Shown here piece after piece: positions 54,946 through 64,000 of a stretch of 64,000 nt of DNA (its first letter is position 1; each line of letters opens with the position of its first letter). The notes below the pieces were generated by a model. The model ran no database searches, was not told where the DNA came from, and saw only the letters and a program-made list of their open reading frames with translations. The stretch is from Symbiodinium natans (taxonomy: Eukaryota > Sar > Dinophyceae > Suessiales > Symbiodiniaceae): contig CAJNDS010000196.1 in the NCBI GenBank assembly GCA_905221605.1, positions 40,001 to 104,000 of the forward strand. Reading direction: 5' to 3'. The translations under genes and the position numbers were made by a program.

Positions 54946-57834
54946 ATGGCACTGCCAACCTCGTCGTCGAGTGCCGACACAACCATGACCTTCGGTGATG
55001 GTGATGCTATTGCTGCACCTGCATTGGGCGAAAGCACAGGCTGCGCCGACACAGATGCAGTTACGTCATCAGATGACGCTGTTGAGATGGTTGCGGTTAC
55101 GAAGGCACCCGCTAGAACTAGAAGTGGGTTGAGCGTGTTACGTGAAGATGGAAACTCGAAGATGAGTCAAGTTTCACGCCTCAGATCCACTTCCAGACCA
55201 TCATCGGAACGAACATCAAAGAGATCCAACACTCCAAGTACTCCACGACGAAGAAGAGGTGCTTCTCCACGGATCTCTCCACGATCCTCGCCGGACGCCG
55301 GACGACCGGAAACGTCACCGCGAAGAGGGTTCGGTGGCCCTCTTTTGGGTACCGGCCTCCCCAGTTCGGAACCTCCGGCTGGCGGTAGGGGCGGGCTTGA
55401 TTCGGGTCCCCCGGTCGAGTCTGCTAACCCTCTAGCGGAACGAATCCGGGAAGAAGGCGAAAGGCGGGAGATGGAAGAGGTCATTGCCATGTTGCGACTG
55501 AAGATTGAGGAGATGCAACAGGAAGACTATGGGGCATCACTAAGGATCGAGCAGCTGGAGCGCGAACGAGATCAGAACGCGCAACTGGCAGCTCATATCC
55601 ATCAACGTCACGAAGCTACACTCGCTGAACGTGAGCAAGTCGTTGGTGCCACGATCGCAACACTGGAGCAACATGCTGCCGACAATCATCACCAAGCGAC
55701 GATGACTCAGGAGCAGTTGATGCACCAGCAACGCGAGATGGCGCAGTACATGGTCAACGTGGAAGAAGCTGCCCATGGTGAAGGAAACACAATAGCTCGA
55801 GAATACCAGCGACTTACCGAGGAGCTGAACATTCGAGCACATGAAAATCTGAGAAGGCGAGCCGATCTACAACAAGCCGAAGTCATTGTGGCTCAGATGG
55901 AAGATCAACTGCGAACCTCCGAGTTTGCACGTGAAGCATCCGAAAGACAGAAGAGCGAGATGCGAGAATATGCTCATCATGAGAGCGTGGCATTACAGGA
56001 TGAACGCGATCAAACCAGGCTCTTGAATGTGAACATTCATGGCGTCACCGTTCAGTACCACGAGGAAGAAGAAAGAGCGACTGCTTTGAGACAAGCCGTG
56101 CACGAAATGGAGCAGCGATGGGAAAGCCAACATGCTTCGTTACCCGGCATCCATCAGGAGCTGCAAAGGGTACGAACGGAATGCCAATCTCATGAAGACA
56201 TCAATCGACGACTGACGTCAGAACTGGATGCTGCGAGGCAGGTTCAAACGTACAACCGACCTACGTCAGCCGGAACGTCTGAGTGGGATAATGTTTCTTC
56301 TGTGCCTAGGGTAGGTGTGCATAATTCGCGTCCACAAAGCGTTCAATCCCGTTCGGGAATAACCCAAGCCTACAGCAGTCCTGAAGAAGTTGATCACGAC
56401 GTACCAATGTCATTTACGACGGAGTCAAGGTTCAAGACATGGGTCCAGAACACCATTCCAGGGATGGGTTCGGCTTCGCCGGCTCATACCCAGGGTGGAG
56501 GTGCCTCGAAGGAGGGTTCGGGTCCCCCGGCTCTTCCCACGAGGCCATCGTTGTTCGGAGGACCACCCATTCCAGTGACAGAAAGCCGACCGACTTCTAC
56601 AAGGACATCGCTGTTTGGTGGACCTCCTGTTACCGTTCCAGGAAACCCATCAGTTCCTAACACGGTTCCGGGAAGGGTGTTCGCAACAGGTTTGCTGGAC
56701 TTGCCTCCTGGCTTGGCTACCAGACCATACACCTCACAGTTGCTTGCTGATCCACCTAAGGCGTCCACGTCATATCAGTGTGAACGACAACCATTGCGTT
56801 CGCAGCATGCAGGCGAGATGACGCCTGGAATGGCTTCAGAAATTCCTCCGAATGCTCCCAATCATCCTCAAGATCCTCGTGCAACCGCTTCGACAGCTGT
56901 TCAGCAAGAAGCTTTACAAAGGCAAATGGATGAACTTCGGGAAGAAATGAGCAGAATGAGAGACACCGAAGCTCGTCTACGTCGCGAACGAGATCAATGG
57001 CGCATAATTGCCGAAGAACAGGAGCAAGAGAATGAGGGTGAAGAGGAAGAGAATGAGGAGGAAGGCGAACCAGAAGAGGACGGAGACAAAACCGACCCTG
57101 GATCCTGGAAGCCAATCAAGAAAGGAGGTGGAGGAGGTGATGGTGGTGGCGATCCAGACTCTTCTCCCCACGGTGGTGGTGGAGGAGGTGGCGGTGGATC
57201 TGGACCCGAAGATGGACTTGATTACACCGAAGGGCCAAAGATATCCCGAAGAGAAGCCGACAAGATCAACATTCCTGCGTTTCCCAAGGTCACTCACTTG
57301 GACGCTTGGCAGGCAGCAGTCACCACAAACGTTCTGGCCGCGTGTGCAGATACCAACCAAAGCGACTGGATCAAATGGCTGCAAGAATCTTTCAAGCCGA
57401 TGCCGGATGTTGAAGGGCTCAACGACTCGGGACACGTCAAGTTCAGAAGCATCGACGTGAAGCTGGCAAGTGCGATGACCCTCATGTTGCGGAATGCCGG
57501 AGATCAAGCAGCTGATCTGTTCTTAGAGGTGAACCTCAAATCAAACGCGTACATTCGCGGAAACGAATACAAGGTTCTAAAGGGACGACAGATCATTGCG
57601 ATGATGATGGAAAGCTTTCGCACACGGGATCGACTTGACATGGTTTACACGATCGACTACCTGACCAAGTTGCAGTACCCAGGTGACAACAAGATTGCCG
57701 CATTCAAAGCAACGTGGCTAGAGATCATCTCTCGGATTCGACCTGAAGATGTACCTTCCACGAATGCCCTCCGCGACATCTTGTACCAGAAGATATCAGG
57801 ATCCTCTGAACATGGAGCTCAAGCTTTACTATGA
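54946..57834 (+). CDS. Copia gag-like polyprotein
   Basis: 962 codons. N-terminal Ser/Thr/Arg-rich region, then a long coiled coil (about residues 165-430; Glu/Gln/Arg heptads), a Pro/Gly-rich linker with glycine runs (about 500-755), and a capsid-like helical region (about 765-960; INIPAFPKVTHLDAWQAAVT onward) typical of Copia gag (UBN2-type). The frame ends at TGA 57832-57834, in the middle of the capsid homology. That homology continues in the pol frame (YYDIKSYDDPERSHDMLLRI), so a +1 shift in the 86-bp overlap is needed to complete it, either programmed or mutational. Confidence 0.85.
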   Translation: MALPTSSSSADTTMTFGDGDAIAAPALGESTGCADTDAVTSSDDAVEMVAVTKAPARTRSGLSVLREDGNSKMSQVSRLRSTSRPSSERTSKRSNTPSTPRRRRGASPRISPRSSPDAGRPETSPRRGFGGPLLGTGLPSSEPPAGGRGGLDSGPPVESANPLAERIREEGERREMEEVIAMLRLKIEEMQQEDYGASLRIEQLERERDQNAQLAAHIHQRHEATLAEREQVVGATIATLEQHAADNHHQATMTQEQLMHQQREMAQYMVNVEEAAHGEGNTIAREYQRLTEELNIRAHENLRRRADLQQAEVIVAQMEDQLRTSEFAREASERQKSEMREYAHHESVALQDERDQTRLLNVNIHGVTVQYHEEEERATALRQAVHEMEQRWESQHASLPGIHQELQRVRTECQSHEDINRRLTSELDAARQVQTYNRPTSAGTSEWDNVSSVPRVGVHNSRPQSVQSRSGITQAYSSPEEVDHDVPMSFTTESRFKTWVQNTIPGMGSASPAHTQGGGASKEGSGPPALPTRPSLFGGPPIPVTESRPTSTRTSLFGGPPVTVPGNPSVPNTVPGRVFATGLLDLPPGLATRPYTSQLLADPPKASTSYQCERQPLRSQHAGEMTPGMASEIPPNAPNHPQDPRATASTAVQQEALQRQMDELREEMSRMRDTEARLRRERDQWRIIAEEQEQENEGEEEENEEEGEPEEDGDKTDPGSWKPIKKGGGGGDGGGDPDSSPHGGGGGGGGGSGPEDGLDYTEGPKISRREADKINIPAFPKVTHLDAWQAAVTTNVLAACADTNQSDWIKWLQESFKPMPDVEGLNDSGHVKFRSIDVKLASAMTLMLRNAGDQAADLFLEVNLKSNAYIRGNEYKVLKGRQIIAMMMESFRTRDRLDMVYTIDYLTKLQYPGDNKIAAFKATWLEIISRIRPEDVPSTNALRDILYQKISGSSEHGAQALL

Positions 57835-60800
57835 CATCAAGAGCTATGACGATCCAGAGAGGTCACATGATATGCTGCTGAGGATCATGGACCGGGCGGT
57901 GCAGAGGAGAAGAGAGAAGAAGAACCTCAACGAGACACAACACGGTTTGAACCAGATGGTTGCTGGGAAGGACCTACTCGCTGCACCAGCTAGGCCCGAT
58001 CCCAAGGGGCCTCCCTCATCCGCGCCAGACAAGGACAAGAAGAAGAAGACGAATGAGAGAGGCAAGGACAAAGAAGCTGCGGATGCTGCACCTGTACTCC
58101 CAAAGAGTAAAGCAAAGGCACACGAAAAGGACAAGAAGAAGGGGAAAGGTAAAGGCAAAGAACGATCCCGATCTCCTTCATCATCACGATCGCTGACCGA
58201 CAAGGAGAAGGCGAAGATTCGTTGCAAATTTCACTTCGGAGGAGGATGCAATGCAGGAAAGAATTGCAAATGGAGTCACAAAGACACGGACAGAGGAAGG
58301 CCGTCTTCACGAGATGATAAGAACCAGAGAGCGCGAAGCCCGTCATCAAAACCATCGGAACGACCTTGCTTTCAGTGGAGCAAGAACGGATCCTGCAGCC
58401 GAGAGAATTGCCCTTTCAAGCATGACCCGGCTAAGGCAGCGCCCGCAACCGGGGAGACCGACGCGAATGCAAAGGCAAAGGCGAAGGCGAAGGCGAAGGA
58501 CAAGAAGAATAAGCCTGAACCTGCCGCACCCGCGATTGCGATTCGAGGCTTGCCTGCAGTACCTGTTCTTCGATCCCTGGATGATGGTGACGGCGATTCT
58601 GACGATGAGTCAATTGATGGCGACGCAGCGTCAGATTGCTCCACCGACGATGAGATCGGATCTTATCACAGAGACGTCAAGGACCTCAAAGTTTCCTTTG
58701 AACAGGGAACGAAGTTCGCATCATCGAAGCCGAGGCGATCACACAAAGATAGAGGATTCGCCCCACGACTTTTCACTGAAGCGAACCTGAAGCACGAAAA
58801 CCACATCTCGGAGGTTGAGTACGAGAAGCACAAAGCAAGGGCTAGAGCTCGATTGATGGAAGATATGTGTCTGGGCAAAGATGGAGGATGCATACCAGTT
58901 AGGATTCCAGGAACCGAGAAGGTGATTGTGTTCAAGTTCGACAACAAGAAGGGGAAGTTCCAGGAAAGAGCCTTGGACATCGATGAGAGCCGTAAGGAGC
59001 TGATGAAGAACCCGAACATGTGCATGGTCCAACCAGAATTTATTCGCAGGAAGTTGAAATTCATCATGGATACAGGATGCGGACATGACCTTATCTCTTT
59101 AGAAAAGGTCGCCAAGCACGGCATCGACACTGCAATGGACTGCGAGTCTACATCGTTCCAAACGGCGAATGGTGTCACTATGACTAACCAGACGGCGGAG
59201 TTCTTGACGAAATCCTTCAAGGAACCCATCAAGGCACACGTATTGGAGAATACACCTTCTGTGCTGTCAGTTGGGAAGAGATGCATGCTTCACGGCTATT
59301 CCTTTGTATGGCCCGCAGGACGTCCACCATTTATGGTGAATGATGCTGGCGAGAGGATACAATTCTTCGTGCAAGGAGACATCCCCTATGTCAGAGTGGG
59401 AAGCAAAGGAGCCAAAGCTCACGAGGAGATGGAAGCGATGGAAATGTTTCGCTTGGTGCAGAAGTACAAAGACAAGGTGGACGATGGGACCGACGACGAT
59501 TCAGCGCATGTTGCGGTACCAGGTCTAGATGACATCGGCGAAGAGATCCCCGACGTAGCTTCCGAAGCTGATGAAGATGAAGATGGCGAAGTGGTCGAAG
59601 GCGATGAAGCTCGTGAAGATGAACCACAAGCCGAACTTCCAGGTGAAGCTGAGGACGACGCACAGGAGATCGACGTGGAAGGTGACGAATCTGGTCCAGA
59701 TAGGAGGGCGAAGGTTGGCACCTTGAAGGCCGAAGCGAACACCTTGGCTCATCTTTGTACCCATCGATTCCGGAATCCTTATTGCGATGCGTGCGTGAGA
59801 GCAAAGATGAAACATTTCAGAACCCGAAAGGGAGCATTCAAACGAGAAGTCAATGAGTGGGGTGACTTGGTGACGTTCGACTTTGTGGATATGGGAAAAG
59901 CCACGGACAAGGGGGTGGGTCTTGACGACGAGCTCCGTGAAATCCTGGTATTCCGCGACGTGGCCACGAAGGTGGTCGCAGCATATCCCACAATCTCCAG
60001 AGAAGAAGGAGAAGTTGTACGATGTATGAAGAGATTCATGGGAAAGAAGAAAGTGAGGCTGGCATATAGTGACTGCGCAGATGAGTTCATTGCGGCGATG
60101 AACAAGCTCAAAATTCCATTGGATCACTCGTTGCCAGGGCGTCCTATGAACAACTCTCTGGCGGAAAGGACCAACCAGTTCGTCATCACTGCTACAGCCA
60201 CGTCGTTGCTGCATGCAGGGCTACCTGCGAACTATTGGCCCTATGCCTTGAATTGCGTCACTCACAATCTCAACGCCGAGGACGTGGATGGTGAGTCGGC
60301 GTGGCAGAGAATGTCTGGGAAAGAATTCCCGGGAAAGTTGATTCCGTTTGGAGCAAAGGTTTACTTCAAACCGACCGAGACCCGTGAACCAACATATGGT
60401 GGAAAGTTTGACCCGAAGGGAATACCCGGCATTTTCGCAGGGTATGTCCTTAATGCGGGGCAAACATGGTCACGAAAGTATCGGGTGTGGGACATGAAGG
60501 AGTTCGCGAATGCCAACTTTGCGCATGATGCGAAAGTGCCTCGCAAGCTTCAAATTCCCTACATCACCGAACGGGTCATCATGCCGGATGAAATTGCCTT
60601 TCCGCTCAAGCTCGAGTACGAGAGAATGAACGGAACACTTGAAGGACTGAAAGAAGGAAAGGATCTCGGAGGAAAAGAAATCAAGGACAAGCCACCAGGA
60701 GGAGGTGACGACGACGATGATGACGACAATGGCGATGATGGTGGTGACCTACCTGATCGCCAAGAACGCGTCAAAGCCATGGAGAAGGAAATGCTCGACT

Positions 60801-63292
60801 ATGTCATGGAGAACGATGACATTGTGCCTGATCTTTCAGAATTTCCAGATGATCAACCCGGTGAACCTCGCGATGGACCAGCCTTGGAATCTGAAGATGC
60901 CAAAGCCCTCAGATTGATTGGCGATTCCATTCTCGACAGTGCAGGAAGTGTACCACAGAGCGAAGGAGTACCGGATGTTGCTTCGGATCCTCCGAGCAGC
61001 AAAAGGGAAACTAAGCGTGGTACTCCCCCCAAACCCGTTTCGGAACCTCCGGACGGCAAAGGGGAACCTGCATCGTCATCACGCGGTCCAACGGGGCGTG
61101 CTATTCCGGACATTGACGAGACCGACCCCGCGTTCATCATCGCAAAGCTCAAGGAAGCTGGACTCATCGGACCGGAACCCGAGTTCTGGAAATTCGGTAC
61201 TCCCGGCGACGGTCGTGTCTACATCAATGACGACGGCGAACCTTGCAAGATCGACAAGCGGGGGGCTCCGTTCAAGATTGGGAGTGATGGTAGAAGATTA
61301 CTACCCTCCACACGTCCGAAGGGCAAGTTCACTCCTGAAGAATGGCGCAAGCTCGGAAGCGAAGGAAGGAAGATCGAACTTAAGAAGATCAAGAAGGTCG
61401 AAGAGAAGGAGGCCAAGAAGGCTCGCAAGAAGGAGGCCAAGGAGAAGAAGAAAGGCAAAGAGCATAAAGACGCACTCGTTGCATCGTTGGAGGCATTACT
61501 TCCCAAGGTCGTACCTGCGGAGAAGATCGATTTGGACTTCAGGGCGGGGACGACTACTGGATGGACATGGTGCGAGGAACAGGTGACGCAGATTGCCACA
61601 GAGATGTTTCTGGACGACGTGCTGCCTGCTCTTCCAAGTGAATTGGCAGAGTTCGGATTGAGAGCTCCTCGCATGCCATGTGTGTCATCAACCAAAGAGA
61701 AACACAGAGAGAAACTTGCATGTGCAGCGCCGTGCTTCAATGCCATGGTTACACGTCCAGTCAACCGCAAGGAGATGTACGAGAATCCCAAAGCCATGGA
61801 GGCGTTCATGAAAGAATGGAAAGGCTTGTGGGATCAGGAAGTCTTCGACTTTAGCCAAGTGCGGGAGTACGACGACGTGGTCAGAGAAGCCAAGAAGTCC
61901 AACGCGAAAGTGCACATGGCAAGAGTGCATGGTCTCATCTATGAAAAGAACTATCAGCTCAAAGAAGGGGACCCTGCAAGGAAATTCAAAGGAAGAGGTG
62001 TGCTGCTTGGAGATCAAGTCAAGGATCAGAATATGGAGGCGGCGCTGTTCCAGGATCTCGGAAACTCTCCGGCAACCTTTGATGCATCTCGTTGGGCCGA
62101 CTTCTACGGGTGCTTACCCGGGAACGATGTTCAGATGGCGGATGCTATCCAGGCCTATATTCAGGCTAAGTTGACGGGGACTCCGTGCTGGGTTGAACTT
62201 CCAGACGAGGCTTGGCGTCCTTCGGTAAACCGGAGGAAATTTCGCAGACCAGTCTGCAGGCTCGTGAAAGCACTCTATGGGCATCCGGACGCTGGTACAA
62301 TGTGGGAACAACATTGTCACACCGCAGTCCAGAAGATGGGTTTTGCACCAGTTGGTGAGGAATGGCCATCTCTTTACTTCCATGCAGGAATGAAGCTCCT
62401 ATTGGTCATCTATGTCAACGACCTGAAGCTCGCCGGTCCGGCGGAGAACCTCCCGAAGGGGTGGAACATGCTTCGCAAGGAACTTCGTCTTGAGGAGGAA
62501 ACTCCGCTTGGTTTGTATTTGGGATGTCGAATCTCAAAGGGAGAGGCCAAACTTCACGACAACACCAAGGTGCGAACTGTCACTTATGACATGGAGACCT
62601 ATCTCGAAATGACAGTGCAAAAGTACTGTGAAACCACGGGATTTCCTGTGGATAAATTCAAGAAGGTACCATCTCCCAGTCCAGTTGAAGAAACCAAGAA
62701 TCACCCGGCTAGGGCGCCTTGTCATCCAGGTGCTGCAAGCCATCGGTGTCAATGGTGCGGACACACCATGCCTGTCGATAAGGGCGGACGGCTTCTACCT
62801 CCACCACCGGTTCCCAAGGGCCCACAGGAAACGGAACTCGATGAGGCAGAAAGGGGTACTCTTGCCCCGCACGCGGCGAGCATCCTCATGAAGTTGCTCT
62901 ACGCTGCAAGAATTTGCAGGTTTGATTTGCTGCGAAGCATAAACAACCTTGCGCGACGCATTACGAAGTGGTCCAAGAAGGAGGATGCGGCTCTGCATCA
63001 TTTGATGTGCTACGTCCATCAGTCCAAAGGTCATAAGATGATCGGATGGGTTGGCGATTCCATGGATGCTACTTCCATAGGGTTGTATGCGGATGCGGAT
63101 TACGCTGGTTGTGGCGAGAGTTTGCGTTCGGGGCTCATATGCACATTCAGGGACCGCGCACACGGTTCCCGTTGGCGGGTGTCAGTAAACGACAGGGTTG
63201 CGCCAGCCACTCTACTCCCGAAGCGGAAATTGTGGCTGCGGATTATGCTATGTCGCGTATTGGCATTCCGGCCATCACATTGTGGCGTTTGA
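57749..63292 (+). CDS. Copia pol: CCCH fingers, protease, integrase, RT, RNase H start
   Basis: 1847 codons. In order: Lys-rich linker; two CCCH fingers (CKFHFGGGCNAGKNCKWSH about 158, CFQWSKNGSCSRENCPFKH about 206) in place of the usual CCHC knuckle; aspartic protease (FIMDTGCGHDLIS, DTG about 440); HHCC zinc region (H-x3-H-x6-C-x2-C, about 668-682); integrase core with D (TFDFVDMG), D (YSDCADEF) and E (NSLAERTNQF); RVT_2 reverse transcriptase (about 1400-1650) with YVND (about 1555) where YVDD is expected; and the RNase H start (LYADADYAGC, about 1778). After about 63125-63130 the frame is wrong: the last ~55 residues are out of frame. Confidence 0.9.
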   Translation: MYLPRMPSATSCTRRYQDPLNMELKLYYDIKSYDDPERSHDMLLRIMDRAVQRRREKKNLNETQHGLNQMVAGKDLLAAPARPDPKGPPSSAPDKDKKKKTNERGKDKEAADAAPVLPKSKAKAHEKDKKKGKGKGKERSRSPSSSRSLTDKEKAKIRCKFHFGGGCNAGKNCKWSHKDTDRGRPSSRDDKNQRARSPSSKPSERPCFQWSKNGSCSRENCPFKHDPAKAAPATGETDANAKAKAKAKAKDKKNKPEPAAPAIAIRGLPAVPVLRSLDDGDGDSDDESIDGDAASDCSTDDEIGSYHRDVKDLKVSFEQGTKFASSKPRRSHKDRGFAPRLFTEANLKHENHISEVEYEKHKARARARLMEDMCLGKDGGCIPVRIPGTEKVIVFKFDNKKGKFQERALDIDESRKELMKNPNMCMVQPEFIRRKLKFIMDTGCGHDLISLEKVAKHGIDTAMDCESTSFQTANGVTMTNQTAEFLTKSFKEPIKAHVLENTPSVLSVGKRCMLHGYSFVWPAGRPPFMVNDAGERIQFFVQGDIPYVRVGSKGAKAHEEMEAMEMFRLVQKYKDKVDDGTDDDSAHVAVPGLDDIGEEIPDVASEADEDEDGEVVEGDEAREDEPQAELPGEAEDDAQEIDVEGDESGPDRRAKVGTLKAEANTLAHLCTHRFRNPYCDACVRAKMKHFRTRKGAFKREVNEWGDLVTFDFVDMGKATDKGVGLDDELREILVFRDVATKVVAAYPTISREEGEVVRCMKRFMGKKKVRLAYSDCADEFIAAMNKLKIPLDHSLPGRPMNNSLAERTNQFVITATATSLLHAGLPANYWPYALNCVTHNLNAEDVDGESAWQRMSGKEFPGKLIPFGAKVYFKPTETREPTYGGKFDPKGIPGIFAGYVLNAGQTWSRKYRVWDMKEFANANFAHDAKVPRKLQIPYITERVIMPDEIAFPLKLEYERMNGTLEGLKEGKDLGGKEIKDKPPGGGDDDDDDDNGDDGGDLPDRQERVKAMEKEMLDYVMENDDIVPDLSEFPDDQPGEPRDGPALESEDAKALRLIGDSILDSAGSVPQSEGVPDVASDPPSSKRETKRGTPPKPVSEPPDGKGEPASSSRGPTGRAIPDIDETDPAFIIAKLKEAGLIGPEPEFWKFGTPGDGRVYINDDGEPCKIDKRGAPFKIGSDGRRLLPSTRPKGKFTPEEWRKLGSEGRKIELKKIKKVEEKEAKKARKKEAKEKKKGKEHKDALVASLEALLPKVVPAEKIDLDFRAGTTTGWTWCEEQVTQIATEMFLDDVLPALPSELAEFGLRAPRMPCVSSTKEKHREKLACAAPCFNAMVTRPVNRKEMYENPKAMEAFMKEWKGLWDQEVFDFSQVREYDDVVREAKKSNAKVHMARVHGLIYEKNYQLKEGDPARKFKGRGVLLGDQVKDQNMEAALFQDLGNSPATFDASRWADFYGCLPGNDVQMADAIQAYIQAKLTGTPCWVELPDEAWRPSVNRRKFRRPVCRLVKALYGHPDAGTMWEQHCHTAVQKMGFAPVGEEWPSLYFHAGMKLLLVIYVNDLKLAGPAENLPKGWNMLRKELRLEEETPLGLYLGCRISKGEAKLHDNTKVRTVTYDMETYLEMTVQKYCETTGFPVDKFKKVPSPSPVEETKNHPARAPCHPGAASHRCQWCGHTMPVDKGGRLLPPPPVPKGPQETELDEAERGTLAPHAASILMKLLYAARICRFDLLRSINNLARRITKWSKKEDAALHHLMCYVHQSKGHKMIGWVGDSMDATSIGLYADADYAGCGESLRSGLICTFRDRAHGSRWRVSVNDRVAPATLLPKRKLWLRIMLCRVLAFRPSHCGV

Positions 63293-64000
63293 TTGGGGGC
63301 AAAGATCCTAACTTCGTGTTCTACGATGACAATCAAACGATGATCGGCGTGGTCCGCACAGGCAAGAACCCTACGATGCGCCATTTGGAACGCTCACACG
63401 GGATCTGCATTGCGTGGATGCACGAGGTGTTCCAGGAGGGATACGTGTCTCTGGCTTACGAGGTCACCGCCAAAATGGCGGCCGATATCCATACGAAGGC
63501 TTTTAAGGACAACGTCTCCTGGGCTCACGCGTGTCAGCTAATTAACATCATGCCTCCCACGATGATTTCTAGCGTTGAGGTGATGGACATGATGAAGGCT
63601 ACACACCAACAATCGGCTGATGAGAAAGGTCATCAGCACTACTCGTTTAAGAACGAGGTTCCCTGTTTTCCTTACACGCAAACGCCTATCCTGCCCCAGG
63701 AGCTGTATAGGGCCGGTTTGTCCAGTAAGGAGGGTGTCCAGGAAACGGACAGTACTGATCCGATCTTGGTGGTGAAGTTCCCGCGCATGCTCCGCGGCGT
63801 CCCCAGTGCTTTGCGACCGGGGAAGTATTTGCGGTCCACGTGGATTCTGCGTGAAGGGCAATGGCATCGTATCGAGGATGAGGTCCCTATCCCGTCGGAA
63901 CCTCAGAAATTCGATCGGTATGTCGAGCGCGCCGTGTTTCAATATCACTTCCAACGGGGCTCGGCGGCGGCGACGCGTGTGCACCGCGCCGCGTCGCCTG
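63130..64000 (+). CDS. Copia RNase H and C-terminal region in shifted frame
   Basis: Open to the right edge with no stop. It includes the RNase H segments STPEAEIVAADYAMS and FYDDNQTMIGVV and the H-L-E-R-S-H motif, followed by a tail (PILPQELYRAGLSSKEGVQE) without recognised domain. The upstream frame loses a few bases in the R-S-(T-S)-G motif, so a deletion of 1, 4 or 7 nt is likely. Continues beyond the window. Confidence 0.8.

Larger units (their letters stand above)
54691..64000 (+). mobile_element. Ty1/Copia retrotransposon, right end beyond the window
   Basis: Gag frame 54946-57834 and pol frame 57749-63292, then continuing in a shifted frame to the right edge. Domain order protease, integrase, RT, RNase H is Copia-type. 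The 5' LTR probably ends at 54890 (ACGCA) because GGTTATCAGCC, a copia-like primer site, follows. Its left end cannot be placed without the 3' LTR, so the start given is a guess. No telomere arrays occur inside. Confidence 0.88.

Noticed and set aside
63538-63984. 148-codon - strand ORF at the right edge
   Set aside because: It is antisense to the continuing Copia frame, which has RNase H motifs.

Overview
The window reads as nuclear DNA of a dinoflagellate, possibly Symbiodiniaceae or another Suessiales lineage; the exact genus cannot be read from it. The reasons are: dozens of interstitial arrays of the plant/dinoflagellate-type telomere repeat (TTTAGGG on one strand, CCCTAAA on the other); GC-rich short exons in long repeat-filled introns; occasional GC-AG junctions; and Copia retrotransposons whose gag-pol carries CCCH zinc fingers.

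Layout. (1) 1-4.7 kb: tandem repeats, a 1.9-kb G-rich minisatellite and a few Pro/Glu-rich coding islands. (2) About 5.0-15.5 kb, + strand: many 45-150-nt coding islands bounded by AG and GT. Several encode IQ (calmodulin-binding) motifs and the last ends in TGA at 15460-15462. I read them as one spliced IQ-repeat protein gene. (3) About 15.6-27.2 kb, + strand: further coding islands of unknown function. A possible start is the ATG at 15665, directly after an AG, and a possible terminal exon ends at 27218. (4) About 27.7-54.2 kb, + strand: islands encoding laminin-G/concanavalin-like, cadherin-like and GCC2/GCC3 (ephrin-receptor-like) cysteine modules, so a large extracellular or membrane-anchored protein. 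(5) 37271-46014: an LTR-flanked element on the - strand, inserted in an intron of (4) with a 5-bp TAGGG target duplication. It has near-identical LTRs, a copia-like primer-binding site and a polypurine tract, but no protease, integrase or reverse transcriptase. Its interior encodes RNA-binding modules: WW, S1, MLLE/PABC and CCCH fingers. (6) About 54.7 kb to the right edge: an autonomous-type Ty1/Copia element on the + strand (gag, then CCCH-protease-integrase-RT-RNase H). It has an altered RT box (YVND), a frameshift in RNase H, and runs off the window.

The main structural observation is how telomere repeats sit relative to exons. Many introns begin with GTTTAGGG repeats directly at the 5' splice site and carry CCCTAAA repeats near the 3' splice site. 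The two ends of such an intron are complementary and could pair in the pre-mRNA. Exons are therefore often islands with CCCTAAA upstream and TTTAGGG downstream. Several dispersed short elements (four MITE-like or foldback families and one A-tailed motif) also sit in the introns.

Limits: exon boundaries are read by eye from AG/GT context, open frame and phase. In this GC-rich DNA several frames are often open, so exons without a domain motif are tentative. No rRNA, tRNA or CRISPR was recognised.
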